The position numbers were made by a program, and so were the translations under genes. Under the pieces are notes generated by a model. That model saw nothing but the letters and a program-made list of their open reading frames with translations. It was not told where the DNA came from and did no database searches. This document shows positions 7,727 to 17,283 of a stretch of DNA of 64,000 bases, one piece after another; the stretch's first letter is position 1, and every line of letters starts with the position of its first letter. Source of the DNA: JAITVM01 sp031551135 (GTDB lineage Bacteria > Bacillota > Clostridia > Lachnospirales > JAITVM01); NCBI GenBank assembly GCA_031551135.1, contig JAVBOA010000016.1, forward strand, positions 1-64,000, written 5' to 3'.

Positions 7727-9623
7727 GAAAATGAAGTTTGTTAGTATAATGGGGCCGTCGTCCGATATTTCGCGGGTAAAGGAAGAATATCTTGTAAGAT
7801 ATGATATCCAGATAGAGGACGCAGTAAAAGAACTTAGCTCCGTAAATAAAGACATAACTTTTTATTCGGCGACTAATCATTTTGTAGAATCGCTTAAAGA
7901 AATTGAACGCCTGGCGGAAAAAGCAAAAGTATCGGTTGCAGACATTGCCGAATACGAAGATGTTAGTATTGATACAGCGCTTAATACAATTAAAAATATA
8001 AAAGCAAAATTAGATGAATATGATAAAAAAATAGAAGACCTTGAGAAAGAAAAGAAAAACTCTGAAGAATTATCCAGACAAATTACGCCTTTTATAGATT
8101 TGGATTTTGATTTGGAAAACCTTTATAAATTTAATTTTATCAATTACCGTTTTGGGCGGCTGCCAGTAAATCTTTACCGTCAGTTCCGAAATTTTTTATA
8201 CGAAAATGATTCATTGATTTTTGTAAAAACGCATACAGACGAAAATTATATTTGGGGAATTTATTTCGTTCCGCGAACAATTCATGAAAGAGTTGATGCG
8301 ATTTTTGCATCTTTGTATTTCGAGAGAATAGAGATAAACCGTGATTTAGAAGGAAAACCATCAATAGAATATTCTAATTTAAGAACACGTGTTTTTCAAA
8401 TAGACTCCGACATAAACAATATTATAGATGAAAAACAAAAAACACTGGAATCTTTTCAGGATGATATTATCAAGGCTTATAAGAAAATTAAAGAGCAATA
8501 CGAATTTGAGGAAATGCAGAAATACATTGCACGTACAGAAGATGATTTTTATATAATCGTCGGTTGGATGACGGATAAGGATGCCGAGGCGCTTCAGGAG
8601 GAATTAAAATCCGATGACAAAGTAACATTTATAATCAAGGACGAATCTCCCAATATAAAATCCAAACCCCCGACAAAATTATCAAATTTTTTTTTATTTC
8701 GTCCCTTTGAGTTTTTTGTAAATATGTACGGTTTGCCGTCTTATAATGAAATCGACCCGACACCGTTTTTGGGAATTACCTATACAATATTGTTTGGGAT
8801 AATGTTCGGTGACCTCGGTCAAGGGCTTTTGCTTTCGTTATTCGGTTATATACTTTACAAAAAGAAGGGCGCAGCGCTCGGCGCAATACTTGCTGTTGTC
8901 GGATTATCATCGGCGTTTTTCGGGGCGATGTTCGGCAGTATTTTCGGCTACGAGAATATAATACCGGCGCTTTGGCTTCGGCCGCTGGAATCTATGAACG
9001 ATATTTTGATTATAACAGTGGCGTTTGGTGTGATTTTAAATATTTGTGCAATTATAATTCATATAATAAACTCGATAAGAAATAAGGATTTAGGCGCATT
9101 GTTTTTTGACCCGAACGGAATTTCAGGTTTGTTATTTTATGTTGTCGTGTTATTCGTGGCAGTGATGACAATCTTGAATAAGCCGATTTCCGGAATGTGG
9201 ATTTTCGAAATTTTAATATTTGTACCGCTTTTACTTATAATGCTCAGAGAGCCATTAACGAATTTTATAAACAAAAAACCAAAACTTATCCACGAAAAAT
9301 TATCGAGTTATTTAATGGAAACTTTTTTTGAAACATTTGAAATATTGCTGAGCTATGTGACAAACACAATATCCTTTGTTCGTGTCGGAGCCTTCGCGCT
9401 TTGTCACGCCGGTATGATGACCGTTGTTTTAATGCTTGCCGGAGCGTCGCACGAGACCGGCGGCGGAAATATTATCGTAATGATAATCGGTAATATTTTG
9501 GTTATGTGCTTGGAAGGCTTGATTGTTGGCATCCAATGTTTGAGACTTCAATATTATGAAATGTTTTCAAGATTTTTTAAAGGCAGCGGAAAAGCTTTTC
9601 GTTCATTCAGAAGCCGCAAATAA
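7719..9623 (+). CDS. atpI: V/A-type ATPase subunit I (a-type stator)
   Basis: This 634-residue protein forms the ion half-channels and anchors the peripheral stalk. The N-terminal half (about 1-320) is soluble and includes the coiled coil IKAKLDEYDKKIEDLEKEKK. The C-terminal half has seven or so membrane helices, starting after FFLFRPFEFFVNMYGLP. The conserved GIMFGDLGQGLLL and SFVRVGAFALCHAGM segments are present; the latter carries the Arg needed for ion exchange with the rotor. ATG 7719 is preceded by AGAGAGGTG; GTG 7707 is in frame but overlaps the ribosome site. A 50-base gap separates it from subunit K. Confidence 0.95.
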   Translation: MVKKMKFVSIMGPSSDISRVKEEYLVRYDIQIEDAVKELSSVNKDITFYSATNHFVESLKEIERLAEKAKVSVADIAEYEDVSIDTALNTIKNIKAKLDEYDKKIEDLEKEKKNSEELSRQITPFIDLDFDLENLYKFNFINYRFGRLPVNLYRQFRNFLYENDSLIFVKTHTDENYIWGIYFVPRTIHERVDAIFASLYFERIEINRDLEGKPSIEYSNLRTRVFQIDSDINNIIDEKQKTLESFQDDIIKAYKKIKEQYEFEEMQKYIARTEDDFYIIVGWMTDKDAEALQEELKSDDKVTFIIKDESPNIKSKPPTKLSNFFLFRPFEFFVNMYGLPSYNEIDPTPFLGITYTILFGIMFGDLGQGLLLSLFGYILYKKKGAALGAILAVVGLSSAFFGAMFGSIFGYENIIPALWLRPLESMNDILIITVAFGVILNICAIIIHIINSIRNKDLGALFFDPNGISGLLFYVVVLFVAVMTILNKPISGMWIFEILIFVPLLLIMLREPLTNFINKKPKLIHEKLSSYLMETFFETFEILLSYVTNTISFVRVGAFALCHAGMMTVVLMLAGASHETGGGNIIVMIIGNILVMCLEGLIVGIQCLRLQYYEMFSRFFKGSGKAFRSFRSRK

Positions 9624-9673
9624 TACCGTATGTCTATATTTCAAGAACAAAACGTGTTCAGGAGGAAATTATA

Positions 9674-10081
9674 ATGATTATATTTTTATTAGTTCTGGCT
9701 ATTATCATACCTGTAGGAATTTTTTTCATGGGTGAAAGAAATAAAAAACGCTTTAAATCTTCTTTGGCGATAAATGTAATTACTTTTTTTGGAATTTTAT
9801 TAATCGGCGGAATTACAATGCTTTCTTCGGCTTCTGCGGCTTCTGAAGTAGCGGCAACCGCATCAAATGCTTCGGGCTTGGGATATATTGCGGCAGCTTT
9901 GGCAACAGGACTCAGCTGTGTGGGCGCGGGTATTGCGGTTTCTTCGGCGGCTTCGGCGGCCCTCGGCGCACTTTCCGAAAACGAGGGCATTATGGGTAAA
10001 GCTATGATTTTCGTTGCGCTTGCAGAAGGTGTTGCGATTTATGGATTAATCATTTCGATAATGATTTTGGGCAAGGTGTGA
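9674..10081 (+). CDS. atpK: V/A-type ATPase subunit K (rotor c-ring)
   Basis: A 135-residue membrane protein with two N-terminal helices (about 2-19 and 34-50) that resemble the c-subunit little, and a clear c-type hairpin at about 68-133. The ion-carrying glutamate lies in VALAEGVAIYG of the last helix. The partner helix reads SCVGAGIAVSS, with Ala where Na+-binding c-subunits have Gln, and the residue after the Glu is Gly rather than Ser or Thr. By known ion-binding rules this favours H+ over Na+; the point is inferred. AGGAGG precedes the ATG. Confidence 0.92.
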   Translation: MIIFLLVLAIIIPVGIFFMGERNKKRFKSSLAINVITFFGILLIGGITMLSSASAASEVAATASNASGLGYIAAALATGLSCVGAGIAVSSAASAALGALSENEGIMGKAMIFVALAEGVAIYGLIISIMILGKV

Positions 10082-10085
10082 TTTT

Positions 10086-10394
10086 GTGAAAATCTTTTTG
10101 ATAAGCGATAATCAAGACACATTGACAGGAATGCGTCTTGCCGGAATTAAAGGCGTAGTGGTTCATGACGAATATAATTTTAAACATGAATTTTCGCTAG
10201 CCGTTGCGGATAAAGAAATCGCAGTGCTGATTTTGACCGAAAAAGTCAGCCGAAATTTTGATCATATAGTACGGGAATTTAGATTGAGTAATTCTTTTCC
10301 GCTGATAGTGGAAATCCCTGATAGGCACGGATTGGAACGCAGTCCGGATTTTTTGACAAAATATATTCGGGAATCTATCGGTATAAAGATTTGA
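10086..10394 (+). CDS. atpF: V/A-type ATPase subunit F
   Basis: Subunit F is the small central-stalk regulator that sits with subunit D. The 102-residue protein shows the family's alternating strand-helix pattern: KIFLISDNQDTLTGMRLAGI, then AVLILTEKVSRNF and PLIVEIPDR. The start is GTG 10086, four bases after the stop of subunit K. No other start fits the conserved N-terminus. Confidence 0.9.
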   Translation: MKIFLISDNQDTLTGMRLAGIKGVVVHDEYNFKHEFSLAVADKEIAVLILTEKVSRNFDHIVREFRLSNSFPLIVEIPDRHGLERSPDFLTKYIRESIGIKI

Positions 10395-10407
10395 TTAGAG
10401 GTGCGGT

Positions 10408-10977
10408 ATGGATGTTGAAGAAAAGCTGAAAAAATTTACAGACTTGGTTTTTGATGAGGCAAAAAAAGAACAGCGTGATATTTTAAATAAAATAACAAAG
10501 GAACATAATAAAACTTGCACGGATTATTACAATAATACAAAACGGAAATTCAACCAAAGGTTTGAAGAGGAAGAAAACCGCTTTATTCGGGAAACCCAAA
10601 AAGAAGTTGTTTTGGCGCAGACCGATATGAAACGGGAACTTATTTCGCTCAGAAACTCGCAGGAAAAAGCGATTTTTGCGAATGTTTTAAACCGCATAAA
10701 AGAATATATGAAGACCGAAGAATATGTTTTGAGCCTGATCAGCGGAATAAATAAAAATAAATCGCCTAATTACGCTTCTACCGTCTATCTTATGGCGAAT
10801 GATATTTTGCATAAAGAAAGAATACAAAACGCAACCGGGGTTGACTGTGTAGAGAGCAGAGAAGATTTTATCGGCGGTTTTAAAATATCTATCAGCGAAA
10901 ACCGCATTTTCGATTGTTCTTTTGAAACAAGGCTGAGCGAAATCAGAGAAAATTTTAATAAAATCAAAATAAATTAG
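10408..10977 (+). CDS. atpE: V/A-type ATPase subunit E
   Basis: Subunit E forms the peripheral stalk with the G/H-type subunit at the start of the operon. Residues about 1-100 form a long charged helix rich in Lys, Glu and Gln. The C-terminal part is globular, with VESREDFIGGFKISISENR, a variant of the conserved GG-containing segment of E subunits. It is 189 residues, normal for the family. AGAGGTG precedes the ATG. Confidence 0.88.
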   Translation: MDVEEKLKKFTDLVFDEAKKEQRDILNKITKEHNKTCTDYYNNTKRKFNQRFEEEENRFIRETQKEVVLAQTDMKRELISLRNSQEKAIFANVLNRIKEYMKTEEYVLSLISGINKNKSPNYASTVYLMANDILHKERIQNATGVDCVESREDFIGGFKISISENRIFDCSFETRLSEIRENFNKIKIN

Positions 10978-10991
10978 AAAGGAGGAAAGTT

Positions 10992-12755
10992 ATGACTAAA
11001 GGCTATATTTTTGGAATAAACGGTTCGGTAATCCGTGTTAAAGGCACAAAGGATTTTATGATGTCAGAAACCGTGCGTGTCGGCAAAGAAAGGCTAATCG
11101 GCGAAGTTATCGGAACTGACCCCGAAATTACAACGGTTCAGGTTTTTGAAAACACAACAGGGCTTGGCGTTGGCGAAGAAGTTGTCGGAACAGGCAAACA
11201 GCTTTCGGTTATACTTGGACCGGGGATTATTTCGAATATTTTTGACGGAATCGAAAGACCGCTTAAAGAAATCGAAATGCGCAGCGGACAGTATATTTCC
11301 CGCGGTGTGAATGTTGAATCTCTGGATATGGAAAAATTATGGGATGTCAAATTTAAAGTTAAAAAAGGCGATTATGTTTACGGCGGTTTTATTATTGCTG
11401 AAATAAAAGAAACAAATTCCGTTTTGCATAAAATCATGATTCCTCCTAAAATGGAAGGCGAAGTAATATTTGTAGAATCGGACGGAGAATATGATTTAAA
11501 ACATATAATCTGCAAAATAAAAGATTCCGACGGCAAAGAAATTCCGCTTACTATGACGCAGGAATGGCCGATTCGGATTCCACGGCCTATAAAAAAACGT
11601 TATCCGGCCTCAGTTCCGCTTGTTACCGGCCAAAGGATTCTGGATTCGCTTTTTCCGATTGCAAAAGGCGGAACAGCGGCTGTTCCGGGCGGTTTCGGCA
11701 CGGGTAAAACAATGACTCAGCACCAGATTGCAAAATGGTCGGATGCGGATATTATTGTGTATATCGGCTGCGGCGAACGTGGTAATGAAATGACGCAGGT
11801 TCTGGAGGAATTTTCTTCGCTTATTGACCCTCGAACAGAGCGTCCGCTTTTGGATAGAACGGTTTTGATTGCGAATACTTCAAATATGCCGGTTGCCGCC
11901 CGTGAAGCAAGTATTTATACGGGGATAACTTTGGCGGAATATTATCGTGATATGGGTTATAATGTTGCGATTATGGCGGATTCCACTTCCCGTTGGGCAG
12001 AGGCTCTGCGTGAACTTTCCGGACGTTTGGAGGAAATGCCGGCGGAGGAAGGCTTTCCGGCTTATTTATCATCACGCTTGGCGGCGTTTTATGAACGTGC
12101 GACTTATGCCGTAAACCTTAATGATACTCAAGGCTCGGTAACGATTATCGGCGCAGTTTCACCGCAAGGCGGCGATTTTTCTGAGCCGGTTACGCAAAAT
12201 ACAAAGCGTTTTGTAAAATGTTTCTGGACGCTCGACCGTGCGCTTGCGTATGCTCGACATTTCCCGGCAATAAATTGGCTTACTTCATACAGCGAATACA
12301 GTGAGGATCTCGAAAATTGGTATAATCACAATGTCAGCTTTGATTTTGTAAAAAACCGCCGTGAGATTTTATCGATTCTGACCGAAGAAAATAAACTTAT
12401 GGAGATTGTAAAGCTTATCGGCAGTGATGTTTTGCCGGACAGCCAAAGGCTTATTTTGGAAATCGCACGGGTTATACGCTTGGGATTTATTCAGCAAAAC
12501 GCTTATCATAAAAATGATACTTATGTTCCGCTTGTAAAGCAGGACAAAATGATGGATTTAATTTTGTATTTATATGATAAAACCAAAAAACTTATAGAAA
12601 TGGGAATCACGGTTTCTACGATTCAAAAATCAGATATTTTTGAAAAAGTAATCTCTTTGAAATATGATTTGCCGAACGACGAATTATATAGATTTGAGGA
12701 TTACAAAGTTGAGATAGATAAATTTTATAATGATTATTACGCAGCTTACGCATAA
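10992..12755 (+). CDS. atpA: V/A-type ATPase catalytic subunit A
   Basis: The ATP-hydrolysing subunit of the V1/A1 head, 587 residues. The Walker A loop GGFGTGKT lies near 234-241, followed by the family's GCGERGNEM and MADSTSRWAEALRE blocks. The non-homologous insert typical of A subunits lies before the P-loop (about 115-190). AGAAAGGAGGAAAG precedes the ATG. Subunit B follows after 14 bases. No key residue is missing. Confidence 0.98.
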   Translation: MTKGYIFGINGSVIRVKGTKDFMMSETVRVGKERLIGEVIGTDPEITTVQVFENTTGLGVGEEVVGTGKQLSVILGPGIISNIFDGIERPLKEIEMRSGQYISRGVNVESLDMEKLWDVKFKVKKGDYVYGGFIIAEIKETNSVLHKIMIPPKMEGEVIFVESDGEYDLKHIICKIKDSDGKEIPLTMTQEWPIRIPRPIKKRYPASVPLVTGQRILDSLFPIAKGGTAAVPGGFGTGKTMTQHQIAKWSDADIIVYIGCGERGNEMTQVLEEFSSLIDPRTERPLLDRTVLIANTSNMPVAAREASIYTGITLAEYYRDMGYNVAIMADSTSRWAEALRELSGRLEEMPAEEGFPAYLSSRLAAFYERATYAVNLNDTQGSVTIIGAVSPQGGDFSEPVTQNTKRFVKCFWTLDRALAYARHFPAINWLTSYSEYSEDLENWYNHNVSFDFVKNRREILSILTEENKLMEIVKLIGSDVLPDSQRLILEIARVIRLGFIQQNAYHKNDTYVPLVKQDKMMDLILYLYDKTKKLIEMGITVSTIQKSDIFEKVISLKYDLPNDELYRFEDYKVEIDKFYNDYYAAYA

Positions 12756-12769
12756 AAGGTGGTTTTTTT

Positions 12770-14146
12770 GTGATTGAATATTCGGGCGCAAAAGAAATAA
12801 ACGGACAATTTATAATTTATGAGGGCGTGGAAAATGCCTCATTTGAAGAGATTGTCGAGATAAAAGTAAATACGGGCGAACGAAAAATCGGCCAAATTGT
12901 ACGCATAGACGGTGACAAAGTTGTGGTACAGGTTTTTGAGGGAACAGAAAATATCAGCCTTACAAATAACAAAGTAAAGCTCTCCGGTCACCCTATGGAA
13001 ATTCCGCTTTCGGATGAAATTTTGGGCAGGATTTTTGACGGCGCGGCGCGGCCGATTGACGGCTTGGGCGATATTTATGCCGAAAAAAAAGCTGATATAA
13101 ACGGAAAACCCCTAAACCCTGTTTCGAGAGAATATCCACGGAATTTTATTCAGACCGGAATTTCGGCAATCGATGGATTGGTTACTTTAATACGCGGTCA
13201 GAAACTTCCGATTTTTTCAGGCAACGGTTTGCCGCATGACCAATTGGCGGCGCAGATTGTGCGCCAAGCCGGACTTGGCTCCGCTGAAAAGGATGCGAAT
13301 TTTGGAATTGTTTTCGCCGCAATGGGCGTAAAATATGATGTAGCCGAATTTTTCAAAAAGACTTTTGAGGAAAGCGGTTCGCTCGAAAGAGTTGTAATGT
13401 TTTTAAACCTTGCCAACGACCCTGTTACCGAAAGAATCATTACGCCGAAAGCGGCGCTTACGGTTGCGGAATATTTGGCTTTTGAAAAAGGAATGGAAAT
13501 TCTCGTAATCCTGACCGATATGACGGCTTACGCAGAAGCTCTCAGGGAAATTTCGTCATCACGCGGTGAGATTCCGTCACGTAAAGGATATCCGGGATAT
13601 TTATATTCGGAATTGGCTTCGCTTTATGAACGTGCGGGAATTGTGCACGGTCAATCGGGTTCGGTTACGCAGATTCCGATTCTTACAATGCCGAACGACG
13701 ATATTACACATCCTGTTCCCGATTTAACAGGATATATTACAGAAGGTCAAATTGTTTTGGACAGAAATATTCACCAAAAAAATATTTATCCGCCGATAAA
13801 TATTCTGCCGTCGCTTTCCAGACTGATGAAAGACGGAATCGGTGAGGGATATACCCGAAAAGACCATCCGGATTTGGCGAACCAGCTGTTTTCGTCATAT
13901 GCGCATGTGGGCGATATCCGCGCGCTTGCGTCCGTTATCGGTGAGGATGAGCTTTCGGATTTGGATAAATTATATATGAAATTCGGTGTGAATTTTGAGA
14001 GCGAATATCTGAATCAAGGAAAATATCAAAACCGGAATGTTTTCGAAACAATCGGCCTTGGCTGGGATATGCTGAAAATATTCCCTAAATCCGAACTCGA
14101 CCGGATTAATACGAAAATTCTCGAAGAGTTTTATCCGAACGAATAG
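12770..14146 (+). CDS. atpB: V/A-type ATPase regulatory subunit B
   Basis: The non-catalytic head subunit, 458 residues, which alternates with A around the hexamer. It has the B-type segment PIFSGNGLPHDQLAAQI in place of a P-loop, and the downstream SGSVTQIPILTMPNDDITHP block. The start is GTG 12770 with AAAAGGTGG before it. AGGAGGG follows for subunit D. Confidence 0.98.
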   Translation: MIEYSGAKEINGQFIIYEGVENASFEEIVEIKVNTGERKIGQIVRIDGDKVVVQVFEGTENISLTNNKVKLSGHPMEIPLSDEILGRIFDGAARPIDGLGDIYAEKKADINGKPLNPVSREYPRNFIQTGISAIDGLVTLIRGQKLPIFSGNGLPHDQLAAQIVRQAGLGSAEKDANFGIVFAAMGVKYDVAEFFKKTFEESGSLERVVMFLNLANDPVTERIITPKAALTVAEYLAFEKGMEILVILTDMTAYAEALREISSSRGEIPSRKGYPGYLYSELASLYERAGIVHGQSGSVTQIPILTMPNDDITHPVPDLTGYITEGQIVLDRNIHQKNIYPPINILPSLSRLMKDGIGEGYTRKDHPDLANQLFSSYAHVGDIRALASVIGEDELSDLDKLYMKFGVNFESEYLNQGKYQNRNVFETIGLGWDMLKIFPKSELDRINTKILEEFYPNE

Positions 14147-14157
14147 GAGGGATAATT

Positions 14158-14769
14158 TTGGATGCAAATACATTCCCGACTAAAGGAAATTTGATACGTG
14201 CGAAATCGACGCTTCAAATGTCAAAAATGGGCTATGAGCTTATTGACAAAAAAAGAAATGTTCTGGTTAAAGAAATTCTGGAGCTTAATAATCGAGCGGA
14301 AGAGATTCAAAAAGAAATCGTTGTGACTTTCCGAGAGGCGTATTTGGCGTTGCAGGAAGCGAATATCACAATGGGCATTAATAATGTAAAGACGATTTCT
14401 TACGGAATGCCCGAAGAAAATAGCTTGACTGTGCGTGCGCGGAGCATTATGGGCGTGGAAATCCCCAATATAAGATATGACGAAAAGCCGATTTCTTTGA
14501 ATTACGGTTTGCTGAACACGACGGCGAATTTTGATGTGGCTGTGGAAAAATTCAACCGTGTAAAATATCTTACGATAGAATTATCTATGGTAGAGACCGC
14601 CGCATACCGCCTTGCGCTTAGCATCAAGAAAACTCAAAGAAGGGCGAATGCTCTTAAAAATATAACTATTCCGAAATTTGAAGAATTGACAAAAAATATA
14701 ACGCTTACTTTGGAAGAACGTGAGCGTGACGAATTTACAAGGCTTAAAGTTATTAAAAAGAAAAAATAA
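14158..14769 (+). CDS. atpD: V/A-type ATPase subunit D (central stalk)
   Basis: Subunit D is the coiled-coil axle that turns inside the A3B3 head. The 203-residue protein has the N-terminal helix PTKGNLIRAKSTLQMSKMGY and the C-terminal helix with RRANALKNITIPKFEE, both family hallmarks. The start is TTG 14158, about 6 bases after AGGAGGG. It is the last gene of the operon; a terminator lies 23 bases downstream. Confidence 0.95.
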   Translation: MDANTFPTKGNLIRAKSTLQMSKMGYELIDKKRNVLVKEILELNNRAEEIQKEIVVTFREAYLALQEANITMGINNVKTISYGMPEENSLTVRARSIMGVEIPNIRYDEKPISLNYGLLNTTANFDVAVEKFNRVKYLTIELSMVETAAYRLALSIKKTQRRANALKNITIPKFEELTKNITLTLEERERDEFTRLKVIKKKK

Positions 14770-14792
14770 TTACCTTCAAAATTTGATTAAAG

Positions 14793-14816
14793 AAACGGCG
14801 CATATGCGCCGTTTTT
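14793..14816. terminator. Bidirectional terminator after the ATPase operon
   Basis: AAACGGCGCA pairs with TGCGCCGTTT, with T-runs on the right for the plus strand and A-runs on the left for the minus strand. It ends both the ATPase operon and the convergent metalloprotease-like gene. The T-run runs directly into a half copy of the palindromic element. Confidence 0.8.
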
Positions 14817-14841
14817 CTACTTATCAAAATGAAAATAGTAT
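14812..14841 (+). repeat. Half copy of the palindromic element touching a stop codon
   Basis: TTTTTCTACTTATCAAAATG and GAAAATAGTAT match the right arm of the full element. The left arm and central hairpin are absent; the terminator hairpin stands in their place. On the minus strand the outer end (ATACTATTTTC) overlaps the TGA stop of the next gene. Confidence 0.7.
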
Positions 14842-16475
14842 CAATTCTGATATCTGCTATTTGTATCAATTAATATTGTTCTTGCGGCTTCGTTCCAGAC
14901 AATTCCGAAATCAACTTCTTGACCGACATCACGCAGTTTAAAATAATTATTGCCTAAAATATTATAAGCTGTAAGATTCAATTCCCTGCCGTCCAGATAG
15001 ACTTTCGCTGTTGTTCGGATAGGATTGACAGTTCCGCCTCTTTTTTTGGTTATTTCTCCGCCTGCAATTGTGTAAAGCTTCGAGCTTGTCATGAATATCG
15101 CTTGTTGCTTGGCATTCCATTCGATTTCAAATTGTTTCTTGCTATTGTTTAAAGCGAACGCAATATCTCTGAGTTTAAAATAATTATTTCCGTTTATATT
15201 GTAGGATTCGAAAGCAACATTTTTGCCGTCTATAGAAACATAAACCATATCAGACGATTGTTCCGCCAATGCAACGAATTTTATATTATTCCGCCTTGCA
15301 TAGTTTTCGGCCGTACTGCCGGAATAGCCGTAAACAGTGATGTTATCCAATATCCCGCCACTTTCATTCAAAAAAGCAGAGTCGCTGATAGAAGCATTAC
15401 GCGAATAGATATAGAAATTTTTAAGCGCTGTACAGCCGTAAAAAGCTCCCACGCCGATTGTTGTAACCGATGGAGGAATTACAACACTTTCAAGATTTTT
15501 GGAATCAAGAAACGCCCAATCGTCGATTTTATTAATAAATTCCGGTACAAAAAAACTTCTGTATGAAGAGTCTCTATATTGACTATGGTCGATCGAAGTA
15601 CGCGGCGTTTTTGTGACAGGATACATTTTGCGCAGAGTTTCGCCTTTGTCGAGAGAATATTCCAAAACATTTTTGCCGTTATTAAAATACGTCAGTCTAT
15701 CGAGTAGATTTGCGAGTTTAACAGCATCCTCAGGACCGCTGTAAATGTTTTTTTCTTGATTCAAATAGGAATTATCGAAATAGGAGCGGAAAGCGGATTC
15801 GAATACTTTCCAGCCGACATTATCGATAATCGGCGAAAAATAAAACATCAGATTATCATTGCTTTCTGAAATCGCCGATTCCAAATTACCTTCGTTATAG
15901 GATTTAAGCGCATTTTTATACCAAAGCTTTCTGTAATACGTGCCGCTTTGCAAATTTTCGTCATGTACAGTTTTTGCGGACGTGGTCTCCATAGCGTAAA
16001 GAAGCTTGAGATTTGCGGTAAATTCGGAATGAAAATCCCATTTTGTGCCGTCATCAAACAAATGTCCGATTTCGTGCATTATACCGAAACTCCAGTCTCC
16101 TTTTTTGTCTATAGAACGCATTTCATCTGCCACATAAGCCGAGGCCCAGCCGATTTTGTTAGAGCCGACATAAGCCCATGCCCAGCCGATATAGTTGTTT
16201 TCGTCGTATTCCAATGAGATTTCAATCTTTTCTCCGTTTGCCGGAGTTTTCCCGACTAAATTTGTGTATGTTTCGTAAACCGTATCAAGCCGTGACAGCC
16301 ATAAAGCAAAATTTTCGGGGCTGATATTATTTTTCAATAATTCTGTATCAGCGTTCCAATAAAAATGTTTGCTTTCCAATTTATAGCTTGAAATATTTGA
16401 AGCTTTGACAGCACTTGCGAATATAAACACAAAAACAAACGCAAGCGAAATTGTGATAATTATGGATTTTTTCAT
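14841..16475 (-). CDS. Secreted HExxH protein with LRR and stalk domains
   Basis: A 544-residue protein with a signal peptide (about 1-25). The N-terminal domain carries HEIGH at residues 134-138 with E151 nearby, a possible zinc-metallopeptidase site. A BspA-type leucine-rich repeat region follows (about 305-400, including SVTTIGVGAFYGCTALKNF). The end has two stalk-type repeats with the shared core NYFKLRD (about 415-540), the copper-amine-oxidase-like domain common in clostridial surface proteins. GGAGG precedes the ATG. The mix suggests an extracellular, wall-associated peptidase. The peptidase family is not certain, and activity is inferred only from the motif. Confidence 0.7.
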   Translation of the reverse strand: MKKSIIITISLAFVFVFIFASAVKASNISSYKLESKHFYWNADTELLKNNISPENFALWLSRLDTVYETYTNLVGKTPANGEKIEISLEYDENNYIGWAWAYVGSNKIGWASAYVADEMRSIDKKGDWSFGIMHEIGHLFDDGTKWDFHSEFTANLKLLYAMETTSAKTVHDENLQSGTYYRKLWYKNALKSYNEGNLESAISESNDNLMFYFSPIIDNVGWKVFESAFRSYFDNSYLNQEKNIYSGPEDAVKLANLLDRLTYFNNGKNVLEYSLDKGETLRKMYPVTKTPRTSIDHSQYRDSSYRSFFVPEFINKIDDWAFLDSKNLESVVIPPSVTTIGVGAFYGCTALKNFYIYSRNASISDSAFLNESGGILDNITVYGYSGSTAENYARRNNIKFVALAEQSSDMVYVSIDGKNVAFESYNINGNNYFKLRDIAFALNNSKKQFEIEWNAKQQAIFMTSSKLYTIAGGEITKKRGGTVNPIRTTAKVYLDGRELNLTAYNILGNNYFKLRDVGQEVDFGIVWNEAARTILIDTNSRYQN

Positions 16476-16810
16476 AATACCTCCGTTTAGCGATTTTCTA
16501 AAATATCAAAAATTGTTTTTGGGATAAAAATTTATGTAATCAAAATGCGAGTCGTGCAGAAAAATTAAAATGCTAAATCTGAAACCTTCCTTATACTATT
16601 TTCATTCTAATGGAAATAATATTATTTATTCTATCATATAAGTGTTTGGACTTTATAAACTTAAAGGAGAAGTAAGTAAATTGTAACCATTTGAAAATAA
16701 TTAAAATAAATTTTGATTTAGAATAAACTGTTTATAGATTTATTCGTTTATCTTGGTAAAATACGTTTTGCTTTTTTTTTGATGAAATAATCAGTTCGAG
16801 GAGGTGTTCG
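16476..16810. other. Divergent intergenic region
   Basis: 335 AT-rich bases between the secreted HExxH gene and the PspA-like gene, so it must hold both promoters, though I could not assign hexamers with confidence. It contains one short palindromic element (16593-16624) and the ribosome site GAGGAGGTG just before 16811. Confidence 0.4.
16593..16624. repeat. Short derivative of the ATACTATTTTC palindromic element
   Basis: ATACTATTTTCATTCTAATG followed by GAAATAATATTA: both arms joined with almost no centre, and the right end has lost its exact sequence. It appears to be a decayed or minimal copy. Confidence 0.5.
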
Positions 16811-17206
16811 ATGAGCTTTTTAAGAAAATTCTCGAATATTACGAAAGCCAAAAGCGAAATTCCTGATATACAAAAATATATTTCTGATTTAAAAAATAAA
16901 ATTGGGCAGCTAAAAGCGATATCAGAAGCCGTTACAGCCAATGAAAAGCGATTATTGAAAAAAATAACAGATATTGACGAATTGGAAAAAAAATATGATA
17001 ATTATGCTATAGCGACTGTAAAAACCGGAAACGAAAATCACATTTATTTTGCGCAAAAACAGCGGCTTGACGCAGAACGCGAAGAACTAAAAAATCGCTA
17101 TAACAATCTAAAAGAGAGCGGAGAAAATATGCGGCGGATAACAGAAAAATTTTCGGCTGAAATTGAAAATGCGGAAAAAAATTTTTATCTGCTCAAAAAT
17201 AACTGA
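16811..17206 (+). CDS. Short PspA/IM30-like coiled-coil protein
   Basis: A 131-residue helical protein. It opens MSFLRKFSNITKAKSE, like the amphipathic start of PspA, and continues as coiled coil with the PspA-like block YFAQKQRLDAEREELKNRY. PspA proteins bind stressed membranes and polymerise like ESCRT-III; normal length is about 220-230, so this is a short form that lacks part of the helical array. The next genes resemble the partners of PspA (YdjF) in the Bacillus ydjFGHI operon, which strongly supports the call. GAGGAGGTG precedes the ATG. Confidence 0.6.
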   Translation: MSFLRKFSNITKAKSEIPDIQKYISDLKNKIGQLKAISEAVTANEKRLLKKITDIDELEKKYDNYAIATVKTGNENHIYFAQKQRLDAEREELKNRYNNLKESGENMRRITEKFSAEIENAEKNFYLLKNN

Positions 17207-17283
17207 TTTTATTTTCTTGGGATTGTATGTAAATATTGAAATTGTATAGCCTTGCTTCTAAGCTTGCATAAGGAGGACTGTGT

